NCBI RefSeq assembly: GCF_000949295.1
Contig: NZ_JXYS01000027.1
Coordinates: 1 to 64,000 of the forward strand
DNA from: Acidithrix ferrooxidans
GTDB taxonomy: Bacteria; Actinomycetota; Acidimicrobiia; Acidimicrobiales; Acidimicrobiaceae
Direction of reading: 5' to 3'
DNA length: 64,000 nt
This document shows, one piece after another, positions 31,322 through 40,932 of the stretch. The position numbers were made by a program, and so were the translations under genes. Position 1 is the first letter of the stretch. Each line of letters opens with the position of its first letter. The notes under the pieces are model-generated. The model did not search any database and had not been told where the DNA came from. It was given only the letters and a program-made list of their open reading frames with translations.

Positions 31322-31938
31322 CAAGGTATCAGCAACTATCTGCAATGTATCCTGAGAACTTACAAGAGGCCTTGAACCTAACAGATAGCGTTCGCAAGGA
31401 TCTTTTGATGACCCATCTTGAGGAGTTTTCGATCCGTAAGGGTGATTTCATCCTAAAGTCTGGCCGAAAGAGCAAGTGGTTCATCGACTCTAAAGCTACA
31501 GCATGTCATCCCCAGGGGATCCTACTGGTTGCCGTCTCGATTATGAAGATTCTTCCTCCCGATATCGATGGCATTGGCGGTTTGACCATGGGAGCTGACC
31601 CAGTTTCGTATGCGACAGCCGCTATTGGCTGTGCTATGGGTCGGATGCTTGGTTCGTTTTCGGTAAGAAAAGAGGAGAAGGATCATGGCGGCAAGGGAAG
31701 GATCGCAGGAGTTTTAAATAGTGGGAATCATCTGGCAATCGCAGAAGATACGGTAACGAGGGGCACTTCTATCTTTGAGGCGATTGAGCAAGTGAGACGT
31801 TGTGATGGCGACGTTACCTTTGTGACAGCAATAGTGGATCGCGGAGGTACTGTAGCGCGAATGTGTAATGACCAAGGTATTGTCTATAAGCCACTTGTCA
31901 CTGCACCCGAGCTTGGCTTTGAGTACGAGGGTGCATAG
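31318..31938 (+). CDS. pyrE: Orotate phosphoribosyltransferase
   Basis: 206 aa. It transfers phosphoribose from PRPP to orotate in pyrimidine synthesis. The PRPP-binding block 'AIAEDTVTRGTS' and the N-terminal 'GDFILKSGRKSKWFIDSK' identify OPRTase. The GTG start lies inside the purM stop (GTGA overlap), linking a pyrimidine gene to the purine operon. Both enzymes depend on PRPP supply. A structured, gene-free 3' region follows. Confidence 0.92.
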   Translation: MTRYQQLSAMYPENLQEALNLTDSVRKDLLMTHLEEFSIRKGDFILKSGRKSKWFIDSKATACHPQGILLVAVSIMKILPPDIDGIGGLTMGADPVSYATAAIGCAMGRMLGSFSVRKEEKDHGGKGRIAGVLNSGNHLAIAEDTVTRGTSIFEAIEQVRRCDGDVTFVTAIVDRGGTVARMCNDQGIVYKPLVTAPELGFEYEGA

Positions 31939-31950
31939 GGACCCCCAACA

Positions 31951-32051
31951 TAGGCTCCTAATACGCAGACCCGGGGTAGTGGCGCATCAATAAAACCAAC
32001 CCATAGCTTTGATGGAAGTGCCAACCTTGTAGATTCAAGGTAGGGAGCCTA
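31951..32051 (+). ncRNA. Possible structured RNA after pyrE
   Basis: taggctcc (31951-31958) and ggagccta (32044-32051) form a closing stem. Inside are tggc/gcca with tcaa/ttga (31980-32023) and cctt g/caagg (32025-32040), which gives a branched fold. No known RNA family was recognised: SRP RNA, 6S and common riboswitch cores are absent. It could be a small RNA, a 3' UTR element or a MITE. Low confidence. Confidence 0.3.
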
Positions 32052-32138
32052 CCCGCTGAATTGCTGTTTCAGAGCGGGAGCGACACTTTTTGGATGGGTA
32101 TGGCCTATCGTTATTGGATCATCAATCGCCAATCACCA

Positions 32139-32178
32139 ATCACCAATAACCATTTTAGATGTAATGGTTATTGGTGAT
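32139..32178. terminator. Bidirectional terminator between convergent genes
   Basis: Perfect 16-bp stem (atcaccaataaccatt / aatggttattggtgat) with an 8-nt loop. It lies between the rightward pyrE and the leftward 203-aa gene. An extra caccaat copy precedes it. Confidence 0.75.
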
Positions 32179-32190
32179 GTTCGTCTTTAG

Positions 32191-32802
32191 CTAGCTCCAA
32201 CTGGTCAAAAGAAACCAATATCCGAGCTCGCCGGCGCTAGATCTACCTGACTCTGAAACACATCCAAAGACTAGATTTTTCAGAGGCTTGACGTTGGTCT
32301 CTCCGTCGTATCTAAGCGAATGAGAATGACTATGGGTACCTTTGTCTCGGAGAGCAAATGCCTTTGCGAAGGTACGAGTAATCGGCCTAATCCGTTCATC
32401 TACGGCAGGTGTGCCAATAATCTTTTCCCAGTTGATGCCAGGATTTGATTTTATCTGAGCCACTGAGCCGATCGGAAGCTCGTGTGCTATGAATAATCGG
32501 TCGAAATGAACGCCGGTTCGATCAATTCGACGCAGTTCTCTTAGTGGCGATGATGGCGCTGAAAAACGACCAGCTTTGATTTGTGGATGTCTATCGGCGT
32601 CAAATATGACCCAATCGGTTTTACCATGGGTTGAAATGCCAACGGGAGTGTGATGAATTTGTGCAGGACCCAGAGGTGTTAGAAGATCGCCACCTTGTTC
32701 TTTGGTCTTGTCTTCTAACTCCGTCCGTGGTTCTTTTGGATCTAATGTTTCTTGATTTGATAATCCCAAGATTGTAATTATTTTACTTTCGAGTATCTCC
32801 AT
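32191..32802 (-). CDS. Hypothetical protein, 203 aa
   Basis: No family recognised. The first ~45 residues are charged. The central part 'WVIFDADRHPQIKAGRFSAP' through 'ELRRIDRTGVHFDRLFIAHE' looks like a folded domain, with mixed beta strands and conserved-looking His/Asp. There is no signal peptide or membrane segment. It starts 13 nt after a small membrane protein gene, so they are likely one operon. Base composition is lower in GC than the purine genes. Whether it is translated to full length is supported only by the long open frame and the operon. Confidence 0.6.
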   Translation of the reverse strand: MEILESKIITILGLSNQETLDPKEPRTELEDKTKEQGGDLLTPLGPAQIHHTPVGISTHGKTDWVIFDADRHPQIKAGRFSAPSSPLRELRRIDRTGVHFDRLFIAHELPIGSVAQIKSNPGINWEKIIGTPAVDERIRPITRTFAKAFALRDKGTHSHSHSLRYDGETNVKPLKNLVFGCVSESGRSSAGELGYWFLLTSWS

Positions 32803-32815
32803 TTGAATTTTCCAT

Positions 32816-33400
32816 TCAACTTTTGCGAATCATCAATATGATAAAAGCAATGGTGCTTGCAATCAGGATTACAAACATTCCCATTATTGCGAGAGCTGTG
32901 AATGTCAGAATCGCAGAACTTATCAAAAGTGGCATCGATAAGATAAGACCAATCGCGACTACTATGCAAATTGCAATCGTAAGATAAATATTTGCCCTAG
33001 CGATACCGTTAGTTGCTATTGTCAGAATAGACAAAGCAAACAATAGAATAATTGCGCCATATCTTCCCCAATTAAGCAATCCTGCGAAGGTCAATATCTT
33101 GATGGAATCGCTGATAATGGTGTATGGAAGTAGGAGATTATGGTCAGCCTTTAGCTTTAGCAACCAGTGGTGAAGTGGAATTGTATCGATAATTACTGCA
33201 ATTAATGAGATTGTCGTGACGATTACTGGACGACGCAGGAGGGTTATATCACCACTCGGCGTAACAATTGATTGGCGAAATTGCCTTACGTCCATTGGAT
33301 TTGACTTAACTTGTCCATTACGATTTTGCTGCATTTTTTTAATCGACAAAATATGCAATCGACATTTGAGTTTGATTAAATTTGCAAATGTAATTTCCAT
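32816..33400 (-). CDS. Small integral membrane protein, unknown
   Basis: 194 aa. After a ~55-residue basic, hydrophilic N-terminus come about four hydrophobic segments ('VIVTTISLIAVIIDTIPL', 'YGAIILLFALSILTIA', 'YLTIAICIVVAIGLILSM', and the last ~35 residues). No known family. An internal ATG at residue 23 or 36 is an alternative start. Upstream gene of a two-gene unit with the 203-aa protein. Confidence 0.6.
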   Translation of the reverse strand: MEITFANLIKLKCRLHILSIKKMQQNRNGQVKSNPMDVRQFRQSIVTPSGDITLLRRPVIVTTISLIAVIIDTIPLHHWLLKLKADHNLLLPYTIISDSIKILTFAGLLNWGRYGAIILLFALSILTIATNGIARANIYLTIAICIVVAIGLILSMPLLISSAILTFTALAIMGMFVILIASTIAFIILMIRKS

Positions 33401-34114
33401 TTACGCCTTCTTAAGTAATCATATCTCTATTATATATTTATGATTGCAACTATCCTTAGCAGATCTATCAATACTTGAATATTTCGACAAAGATTTTATT
33501 TTCGCCTAATGATCTGTGACATCACAGACACTCGTTTGCACCTTCTTGGAATATCTATGCGTTCTGATGCGACTTATGGGGTTTTAGGAGTGATGACTAA
33601 ATGTCAAGGTGGCATTTTCACTACTGTCAAGGGGTTTTTGGTTAGATAGCTTTTGAATGATCTCCCATCTATATAGGGTGATCTTTGGACACAGCGATTG
33701 CACAAGGAACTAGCGGAGTTTTCTATGTCAGGGGGACTACGCCCTTGTGTGGTTGCATCGCCCCTTTGTCAAAAGGTTAGATTCGTGCGTTGAATGCGGT
33801 AATTTAGACAGCTGCCCCTGGTGAGTTGCTAGGTTGGCCGGCCTTTAGTCCCTGGAATGAGCGGTGGAACCCCACCACATTATCGCCTCTTGTGTAGCTC
33901 TCCCAAAGCAGATCATTATCTTTGTGGGCTTTTGGTCCTAAGTTGTGGATTTTCAGTTAACAGAGGTGCTATGTCGCGAAATGGTCTCCAAGGCCAGGAG
34001 TTGATCCGATTTGGTCGCGCTTTTGAGACGGTTTGATATCCTTTTTGAACTGCAGATCGTCCCGTTGCGTTTTTTAGCTTTTGGACGATCTGTAGCTTTT
34101 TGGGATTTCACCAA

Positions 34115-34199
34115 GTTGAGATCCCAAATCGGTTGAGATCCCAAATCGGTTGAGATCCCAAATCGGTTGAGATCCCAAATCGGTTGGGATCCTAAATCG
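34115..34199. repeat. 17-bp tandem repeat (gttgagatcccaaatcg x5)
   Basis: Five copies; the last has three changes. The ttgagatcccaa core is nearly palindromic. Intergenic. Confidence 0.9.
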
Positions 34200-34246
34200 A
34201 ACACTCCTATTCAAAGGAGATAATAAAGGTCGGTCTATTTAGATAG

Positions 34247-34264
34247 CGATTCCAATAGGAATCG
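34247..34264 (-). terminator. Small hairpin downstream of the RNA methyltransferase
   Basis: cgattcc-aata-ggaatcg, 51 nt past the stop of the leftward gene. No T-run, so only a weak candidate. Confidence 0.35.
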
Positions 34265-34314
34265 ACTGACCCATTTTGAATCTCCACCGCCCCTAGAATT
34301 GCCAGGTTATAGAG

Positions 34315-35574
34315 TTACCTCATTATTTCGAGGTTAACCATGAACTCTAGGTGCTCTGTCATTGGAAAGAGATCAAAAGCTTTTATCTCTTTTATCTCGT
34401 ACTGAGTTTTTAGGGTCGCCAAGTCGCGAGAGAGGGTGGCCGCGTCGCAACTTACGTAGATGATCTGTCTCGCCCTAGAGGTGGTGAGCTCTGCCAAAGC
34501 GGCGCCATTGATGCCTGATCTCGGTGGATCTAAGACGACAACACTATTTTCCATCAGTAGATTTGAAATCGTTCGTTTGGTGACAGTTGCCTCTTGGACC
34601 TCGATCTGACTTATGTCAGTCGAATTATAACGGGCATCTTGGGCAGCGTGACTTGATGATTCTACGCATGTCACTCTTCCACTTGCACCTACCGCCTTGG
34701 CCAAGGGAAGTGAGAACAGTCCAACACCACCGAAGAGGTCGATAGCGTGATCTCCTCTTTTGAGTTCTGCGGTCTGCATGACTTCTTTGACTAGCAGGCT
34801 AGGTGCCCCGACGTGTGATTGCCAAAACGAAAGAGGATTTATGCGATATTGGTATCCATCCACATTTGCAAAGGAGGTGTACTTGGAGTTGAGGGGACTC
34901 CCATCGAGGCGTGCCAGGTCGATACTGGTTCCTCGCTTGGAATGGTACCTTACTACTCCAAAGGGTTCTCCTTCTCCTATGGCTCGGAGTTCTACTTCTT
35001 CGGCTCCTTTCCAAGAGGTGCTAAAGGCCGGAATCAATCGGTCGCTAGCAAGGGGGCAATGATCTATCGCTATCAGTTCTCTAGATCTAGAAGTTCTAAG
35101 CCCAAGGCGTCCTTCGTCGTCTACGCCACATCTCAGTCGAGTACGCGAGCCTAGATCATCGATATCATTGGCAATGATTTTGATCTCGTGGTCAGTTCCT
35201 GCCAAGCGTTCGAGATGCGCTTTTGCGATATCTAACTTCCATTTGACTTGAGATGCCTTATTTGCATGCTGAAGGTCGCATCCTCCGCACATTCCGGGAC
35301 GAGCGTATTGGCATTGGGGCTCGACTCGATCGGGTGATGGTTCGATAATCTCAATGGCGTCGCCGCGAGCCATCTTGGCATTGGTGGTCGTAATTGAGAC
35401 GTCTACAACTTCACCTGGAAGACAATGTTTGACAAAGATGACTTTTCCGTCGGATAACCGTCCAACACCCCCACCCGTTGCGGGTCGTTCAATTTTAATT
35501 CGTTGCAATGGTTCATTCACTGTATCTAGAGCCTTTCTGAGGGCGCTCAAGTAATTTATTTGTCCGGGTGTCAA
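34315..35574 (-). CDS. RNA m5U methyltransferase (RumA/TrmA family)
   Basis: 419 aa. An N-terminal TRAM-like beta domain ('KHCLPGEVVDVSI') is followed by 'CQYARPGMCGGCDLQHA', the cysteine pattern that holds a 4Fe-4S cluster in RumA-type enzymes. The SAM-binding 'AIDLFGGVGLFSLPLA' and the catalytic block 'VLDPPRSG...IYVSCD' complete the family. It makes 5-methyluridine in rRNA or tRNA; the exact target is not clear from sequence. The TTG start is uncertain: a GTG at residue 19, with aaagg upstream, would remove a tail unlike the family. Confidence 0.87.
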   Translation of the reverse strand: MTPGQINYLSALRKALDTVNEPLQRIKIERPATGGGVGRLSDGKVIFVKHCLPGEVVDVSITTTNAKMARGDAIEIIEPSPDRVEPQCQYARPGMCGGCDLQHANKASQVKWKLDIAKAHLERLAGTDHEIKIIANDIDDLGSRTRLRCGVDDEGRLGLRTSRSRELIAIDHCPLASDRLIPAFSTSWKGAEEVELRAIGEGEPFGVVRYHSKRGTSIDLARLDGSPLNSKYTSFANVDGYQYRINPLSFWQSHVGAPSLLVKEVMQTAELKRGDHAIDLFGGVGLFSLPLAKAVGASGRVTCVESSSHAAQDARYNSTDISQIEVQEATVTKRTISNLLMENSVVVLDPPRSGINGAALAELTTSRARQIIYVSCDAATLSRDLATLKTQYEIKEIKAFDLFPMTEHLEFMVNLEIMR

Positions 35575-36010
35575 TTACATTATTTATTCCAAGCGGATCG
35601 GGTGTCTAGCGCTATGATCCCAATGGTAGTGCTCGTAATCGCTGGATAGCTTACCTATCGATGCTATTACGATTTGAGAATCTCAAATGCCGTAATGACT
35701 TATTTGCCCTATATGCGTATTCGAATTTATACCTTTAACATCATTTAAAGATTGAAGGGCAGTTCGTGGACGTAATGTCATTATATTCGCCCTCTATGGC
35801 GGCAATGTTGCCTAGAGTGGTGATAAGGGTGATAAGATAGTTTAGGTTAGTCACTGAGCGATTCTTGTCGATTCCCTTATTTAGGAGTCGTTATGATTCG
35901 CGGTGGGGCAAAAGATTGCACCTATCTTATGCCTCATCTCTACTGCAAGAGATAGACGTTACTCAAGTACGAATTCGTTACGTTCGTTTGTCTTAGCCAC
36001 TGCTAGATTG

Positions 36011-36040
36011 AGGGGCCTCGTTGGGAGCCGAGGTCCCTTT
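36011..36040 (+). terminator. Orphan terminator-like hairpin
   Basis: aggggcctcg / cgaggtccct (one G-T pair) with an 8-nt loop, then ttta. No rightward gene precedes it for about 4 kb. Confidence 0.5.
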
Positions 36041-36414
36041 ATCAGTGAACTTCAATATTTGAGCTCCATCTTTCGCTTAATTGATTTAACCCGTGAAGTC
36101 CATTTTCCATGAGACCATAGCTGAAGATTACCCAAGGTAGCTTTTTACGATTTTCAAAGTTTGTGACCTGTTCTGTCTGGTCATGCCTTTGTTTTGATTG
36201 TTTCTTGGGTGACCACTTGGCTGAGCTGGTTTTCCTTATAGGGACGAATTAAAATGAAAACGACTAGATACTTCGTTCTCCCTAAGTTACATTCATTCTC
36301 CTAGACCATAGAAAACCATGGGAAGAAGGAGCACTAAAACCATCTTGTTCCCTGGGCTGGTTCACTGAGCCGTTGTGGTAGAAGAGAAAATCCACTTTTT
36401 CCTTATGAAAGCGC

Positions 36415-36452
36415 AAAAACCTACGGAGATTTCGCAATTCTGCGAGATCTCC
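36415..36452 (-). terminator. Intrinsic terminator of the E1 gene
   Basis: ggagat-t-tcgca / tgcga-g-atctcc, 11 pairs with one mismatch, followed on the minus strand by a T5 (36419-36415). It lies 72 nt past the E1 stop. Confidence 0.75.
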
Positions 36453-36524
36453 TAGTTATTGTATTCGGACTATGTGCTAGGGAACTTTAGAGGTATTACA
36501 AGAGATGTAGTGAATTTATTTTAT

Positions 36525-39068
36525 CTAATCTGAAAGCATCTTTAGGACTCTCTCTTTGATGCGCTCGGGGGTTATTAGTGAGGCTCCCTCAAGAGAATGT
36601 GCGAATGGGGCGATTGGAAAGTGGTCTGGTGCGAGGCGCTCAACTGGCCCATCAAGGTCCAAGAAGGCACCCTCCATAATGGTCGCGACTACTTCTGCGC
36701 CGACTCCGAATTCTCTATTATCCTCGTGGACTATCAGCACTTTGGCACATCGTTTGGCCGAATCGATGATTGTGGCTCGATCCAGTGGTGAGATAGTCAA
36801 TAGATCTACGACTTCAATGGATGCCATGCCAGAAAGTTCTTCAGCCACCGCAAGGCAATAGTGGCGCATCAATCCATAGGCAATGATCGATAGATCTCTC
36901 CCTTTGCGCACGATCTCCGCTCTTCCGATTGGGAACCTATGGCCGCTCGCCGCCTCGGCCCCTTTGATCATGCGATAGGCCTTTTTGTGTTCCAGGAAAA
37001 GCACAGGGTCTGGATCCTCTAGCGCTGAGCGAAGCAGACCGGCCGCATTTTCGGGTGTTGAGGCGACTACTACCTTGATTCCAGGTATGTGAGCATAGAA
37101 GGCTTCTATCGATTGAGAATGGTAGAGGCCTCCGTGTACTCCTGCTCCGAACGGGGCTCTAATAACCATAGGAACGTTGTAGGAACCATTGGATCGATAG
37201 CAAATTCGAGCTGCCTCAGAGAGGATTTGGTCAAAAGCGGAGTGGATGAAGTCGCCAAATTGGATCTCAACGATGGGTTTTTTTCCATATACGGCAAGGC
37301 CGATTCCAAAGCCAACGAGGCCAGATTCTGCTATTGGGGTATCAATGACGCGGTCTTGTCCGAACTTTGTTATCAGTCCTTCAGTCGCTTTGAAGACTCC
37401 GCCCCGAGTTCCAACATCTTCCCCCATAATTATCGCTTCGTCGAATTCCTCCAAGAGCTCTCCAAGGGTGTTTCTAATTGACTCTATATAGTTGACGGTT
37501 TTGGCACTGGGATCGGCAATGACTTGGTTAGGTGATGCCGGTTGATCAAAGCGAATGGGCTTAGCAAAGACATGATCGGAAATGGTAGAGGGATCCGGGT
37601 CGTTCGATGACTCTGCCGCGGCTAGTGCTAGTTCTATTGCCTCTCTTGTTGCTTCCACCATCTCTTTTTCTAGAGATTCTGTCATGAGACCATGGTTATA
37701 TAGATAGTTGCCAAAACTAATGAGGGGATCATTTGCCTTGGCGTCTGCGACCTCTTGGCTAGAGCGATAAGTGCGATCGTCGTCGTCAGAGGCATGACTG
37801 AGAAACCTATAGGTCTTGGCTTCTATGAGGCTAGGTCCATTGCCACTTGCGGCACGAATGCGAGCCTTTCTGACTGCGTCGTAGACGGCGATAGGATCGT
37901 TTCCATCGACTATCTCAGAGAAGATGTTATATCCAATTCCTCTTGTGGCAATATCTGCGACCGCACTTTCGGACTCTAAGGGAACCGAAATTGCATATCC
38001 ATTGTTTTCGCAGATAAATACGATTGGAAGCTTATGGATAGATGCAAAGTTGAGTGATTCATGGAAGTCTCCTTTGGACGCGCCGCCGTCGCCAAAGGTT
38101 GTAAAGACGACACTGTCGCCATGGTCGATCTGGATTCCTAGGGCGATTCCGGTGGCATGAGGAAGTTGAGTTGCGACCGGAGATGATCCCGTGACTATGT
38201 TACGTTCCTTCACGCTCCAGTGGTTGGGCATTTGACGTCCGCCAGACATCTGGTCGGGAGCTTTTGCTAGGAGCGAGAGCAAAATGTCTTTGTCTCTGAC
38301 GCCAAGACCCAGAAGAAGGCCAAGGTCGCGATAGTACGGCAAGATCCAATCAATACCCACTTCAATTGCGGCGGCTATGCCGACGTGGGTCGCTTCGTGC
38401 CCCTGGGATGAGATTGCAAATGGAGCTCTACCTGAACGATTGAGGTTCCACATCTTTTGATCGAGCAGTCTTGCCTCTAGCATGGTTTGATACATTGCAA
38501 CGATATCGTTGTCGCTTAGTCCGACGAGATGGTGAGGCTTTTTAGCGGAGATATCTGTGATAGGGCCATTGTCGCGCCCAGATTCCACTTCGGGTGATGA
38601 TTGCGTTTCTCTGGCAAAGTGATTACCGATCTCGCTCCTAGAAGTCGCTTGTGACTCGAAGAGACCACTATCTACATTAGAGCTCGCATCCTCGTTGTTC
38701 GTATCGCCTTCATCGCGATCGTCTTGTTTTTCTGTCATTGGATCGTTGAAGTTGTAAATTCCAGATTTTTTTGGCACTTCATCCAATTGGTGCTCTTGCG
38801 CTGGAGTAGTAACTTCCGGTGGAGCGAGGTCGTTGGGGTTTTTTGACTTACTTTGATTGACTGGGAGGGCTGACCCCACCTTTTCTGGAGCGGCTGCATT
38901 CTTGGATCTGCGAGAAGGTTTTTTACCTTTGTTTTGCGCTTGAGCCTCTGTTTGTGCGTTGAATTCGGTTGTCTCTTCAATGATGGACGACCGCAGTTGT
39001 GCTGCAATGATAGCGGCCTGAGACTTGACCTTTGGAGTCTGGGAATTATTCTTCTTGAAGAGGGCCAC
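36525..39068 (-). CDS. Fused E1 alpha-beta 2-oxoacid dehydrogenase (pyruvate or branched-chain type)
   Basis: 847 aa. Residues 1-185 are a Lys/Ser/Asp-rich low-complexity tail. E1 alpha (~190-500) has the thiamine diphosphate motif 'GDGGASKGD...ENNGYAIS' near 323-355. E1 beta (~525-847) has 'MGEDVGTRGGVFKATEGL', 'PIAESGLVGFGIG' and 'VHEDNREFGVG'. E1 decarboxylates the 2-oxoacid and passes the acyl group to a lipoylated E2. Alpha and beta are normally separate genes. No E2 or E3 is nearby, so the complex must be assembled from distant genes. The substrate (pyruvate or branched-chain) cannot be settled. GTG start; own terminator. Confidence 0.9.
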   Translation of the reverse strand: MALFKKNNSQTPKVKSQAAIIAAQLRSSIIEETTEFNAQTEAQAQNKGKKPSRRSKNAAAPEKVGSALPVNQSKSKNPNDLAPPEVTTPAQEHQLDEVPKKSGIYNFNDPMTEKQDDRDEGDTNNEDASSNVDSGLFESQATSRSEIGNHFARETQSSPEVESGRDNGPITDISAKKPHHLVGLSDNDIVAMYQTMLEARLLDQKMWNLNRSGRAPFAISSQGHEATHVGIAAAIEVGIDWILPYYRDLGLLLGLGVRDKDILLSLLAKAPDQMSGGRQMPNHWSVKERNIVTGSSPVATQLPHATGIALGIQIDHGDSVVFTTFGDGGASKGDFHESLNFASIHKLPIVFICENNGYAISVPLESESAVADIATRGIGYNIFSEIVDGNDPIAVYDAVRKARIRAASGNGPSLIEAKTYRFLSHASDDDDRTYRSSQEVADAKANDPLISFGNYLYNHGLMTESLEKEMVEATREAIELALAAAESSNDPDPSTISDHVFAKPIRFDQPASPNQVIADPSAKTVNYIESIRNTLGELLEEFDEAIIMGEDVGTRGGVFKATEGLITKFGQDRVIDTPIAESGLVGFGIGLAVYGKKPIVEIQFGDFIHSAFDQILSEAARICYRSNGSYNVPMVIRAPFGAGVHGGLYHSQSIEAFYAHIPGIKVVVASTPENAAGLLRSALEDPDPVLFLEHKKAYRMIKGAEAASGHRFPIGRAEIVRKGRDLSIIAYGLMRHYCLAVAEELSGMASIEVVDLLTISPLDRATIIDSAKRCAKVLIVHEDNREFGVGAEVVATIMEGAFLDLDGPVERLAPDHFPIAPFAHSLEGASLITPERIKERVLKMLSD

Positions 39069-39236
39069 TTTATAACCTCGTGTAATTATTAGCTAGCTAC
39101 GTGTTGTCTTCGCTAGTGATAATATAGGTCAAAATCCCCTTCTAGGCGCATTGTAGCTGCAATTGCTTGGTGTCCTAAGGCAAATAGAATCATAAATTAC
39201 TCAGTCAAGATTGTGATTCGGCTAATGTAGGAAGCT

Positions 39237-40646
39237 ATGACTATACCAAATGTCTCACATTCTGTAACAATTAGAGCTGAACTCAATCATCGACCCGGCG
39301 TATTGGGTCGGCTTACGACTGCGATCGGCGAGGCCGGTGGCAATATCTTGGGCCTTGATCTCATTGAGGCTAACTCTGACACAATCGTGCGTGACATCAC
39401 GATCCTTGCTAGCGATCCCGATCACGCTCAAGCGATTCGCTTGGTAGTCGAAGCTGTAGAAGGAGTGCACGTTCAAAGTGTTATGGATCGAACTTTTAGG
39501 ATGCACCAAAAGGGCAAGATTGAAGTTGTAGGCAAGAGTCCTATTAAAAATCGTGATGATCTTTCTATGGCTTACACACCCGGAGTTGCTCGGGTCTGCT
39601 TGGAAATTGCCAGAAAGCCTGTTGAAGTCCATAACTACACGATCAAAGCGAATTGCGTGGCTGTGGTTACCGACGGTACGGCGGTGCTCGGCCTCGGCAA
39701 CATCGGCCCATATGCAGCTATGCCAGTGATGGAAGGAAAAGCGCAGCTCTTTAAGGAGTTCGGGGGAATCGACGCCTTTCCTATCTGTTTGAACGTCGCT
39801 ACCTCTGAAGCTTTAATTGAAGCGGTCGAGATGTTGGAGCCAACTTTTGGGGGAATCAATTTAGAGGATATTGCAGCTCCTCGCTGTTTTGAAGTCGAGG
39901 AGGAGCTGAAGCGACGTTTAGATATCCCGGTTTTTCATGATGATCAACATGGAACTGCCGTTGTAGTTCTAGCAGCACTTCGAAATGCGGTAATTGTTGT
40001 TGACAAAAAGATCACCGAGATCTCAGTCGTCATTGCGGGAGCTGGAGCTGCTGGGGTGGCAATTGCTAAAATCCTGAAGAATGCAGGCGTTCCAGAGATC
40101 ATCGTCGTAGACCGCCACGGAGCGATCTTTGATGGCCGTCAAGGCCTTGGCGGGGCCAAGGATTGGCTGGGAGAAAATACCAATCAAAACAAACGTCACG
40201 GCTCTCTCTCGGATGTGATTGCGGGGATAGATGTATTCATTGGTGTCTCGGGACCAAAGCTCCTAGAGCGTAGCGACGTTCAGAAGATGGGGAGTCGCCC
40301 GATTGTCTTTGGACTTGCGAATCCAGATCCAGAGGTTCTCCCTGAGGAGATTGAGGGGGTAGCTGCGGTCATAGCCACGGGTCGAAGCGACTATCCAAAC
40401 CAGATAAATAACGTCCTTTGTTTTCCTGGAATCTTCAGAGGCGCCCTCGATGCAGGAGCGATGGCTATTACCGAGTCGATGAAGTTAGCGGCAGCCAACG
40501 CTATTGCTTCTAGCGTTGGAGATGGTGAACTGTCGCCGTCGTATATAATTCCTTCCGTCTTCAATAAATCCATTGCCCCTCGCGTTGCACAGGCCGTTGC
40601 CGAAGCCGCTCGACTAGATGGCGTGATCCGGTTGGATCGCATCTAG
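39237..40646 (+). CDS. NAD-type malic enzyme with N-terminal ACT domain
   Basis: 469 aa. It oxidatively decarboxylates malate to pyruvate. Residues ~8-85 form an ACT regulatory domain ('ELNHRPGVLGRLTTAIGEAG'), which usually binds an amino acid. The malic N-domain shows 'SMAYTPGVARVC' and 'TDGTAVLGLGNIGP'. The cofactor domain shows 'FHDDQHGTAVV' and 'VIAGAGAAGVAIAKIL'. This short, ACT-tagged form is common in Gram-positive bacteria; cofactor preference is inferred. It is divergent from the E1 gene, which uses its pyruvate product. Confidence 0.92.
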   Translation: MTIPNVSHSVTIRAELNHRPGVLGRLTTAIGEAGGNILGLDLIEANSDTIVRDITILASDPDHAQAIRLVVEAVEGVHVQSVMDRTFRMHQKGKIEVVGKSPIKNRDDLSMAYTPGVARVCLEIARKPVEVHNYTIKANCVAVVTDGTAVLGLGNIGPYAAMPVMEGKAQLFKEFGGIDAFPICLNVATSEALIEAVEMLEPTFGGINLEDIAAPRCFEVEEELKRRLDIPVFHDDQHGTAVVVLAALRNAVIVVDKKITEISVVIAGAGAAGVAIAKILKNAGVPEIIVVDRHGAIFDGRQGLGGAKDWLGENTNQNKRHGSLSDVIAGIDVFIGVSGPKLLERSDVQKMGSRPIVFGLANPDPEVLPEEIEGVAAVIATGRSDYPNQINNVLCFPGIFRGALDAGAMAITESMKLAAANAIASSVGDGELSPSYIIPSVFNKSIAPRVAQAVAEAARLDGVIRLDRI

Positions 40647-40664
40647 ATGCTACCTATTGGCCAC

Positions 40665-40754
40665 GTGTAGTTACTAGCTGTGTAGTTACTAGCTGTGTAG
40701 TTACTAGCTGTGTAGTTACTAGCTGTGTAGTTACTAGCTGTGTAGTTACTAGCT
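40665..40754. repeat. 15-bp minisatellite, 6 copies (gtgtagttactagct)
   Basis: Six perfect copies beginning 18 nt after the malic enzyme stop. The tagt-t-acta core is palindromic. All frames that read it meet tag, so it is noncoding. Confidence 0.95.
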
Positions 40755-40932
40755 GTTGATAGGAATTTACCAAGTGCCTCCTTCGAAGGTTTAACTTCGA
40801 TGGGGCTCTTGATTATTTAATCTCTTGGTGAATAATAATAAGCGCAATATCAAGGATCGTCGATTGCATCGAAGGGCCCCGGCGACTTCGAGCCATTATT
40901 GGACCTTAATTGTTTCGATTCAAGGAGGTGTG

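Larger units (their letters stand above)
33401..34314. other. 0.9-kb gene-free stretch with a 17-bp array
   Basis: No supported gene. Contains the 17-bp repeat at 34115-34199 and a small hairpin at 34247-34264. Confidence 0.4.
35575..36524. other. 0.95-kb gene-free stretch with two hairpins
   Basis: No supported gene; the 69-aa frame at 35903 lacks an SD. An orphan plus-strand terminator (36011-36040) and the terminator of the leftward E1 gene (36415-36452) are described separately. Confidence 0.4.

Noticed and set aside
31951-32051. SRP (4.5S) RNA or a known riboswitch
   Set aside because: The conserved SRP loop and the cores of cyclic-di-GMP, c-di-AMP, cobalamin, TPP and purine riboswitches were not found on either strand.
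33953-34204. 83-aa minus-strand frame over the 17-bp array
   Set aside because: It reads through a noncoding tandem repeat whose 17-bp unit shifts frame at each copy; no start signal.
35903-36112. 69-aa protein gene
   Set aside because: No SD, no family resemblance, and the orphan terminator lies within it.
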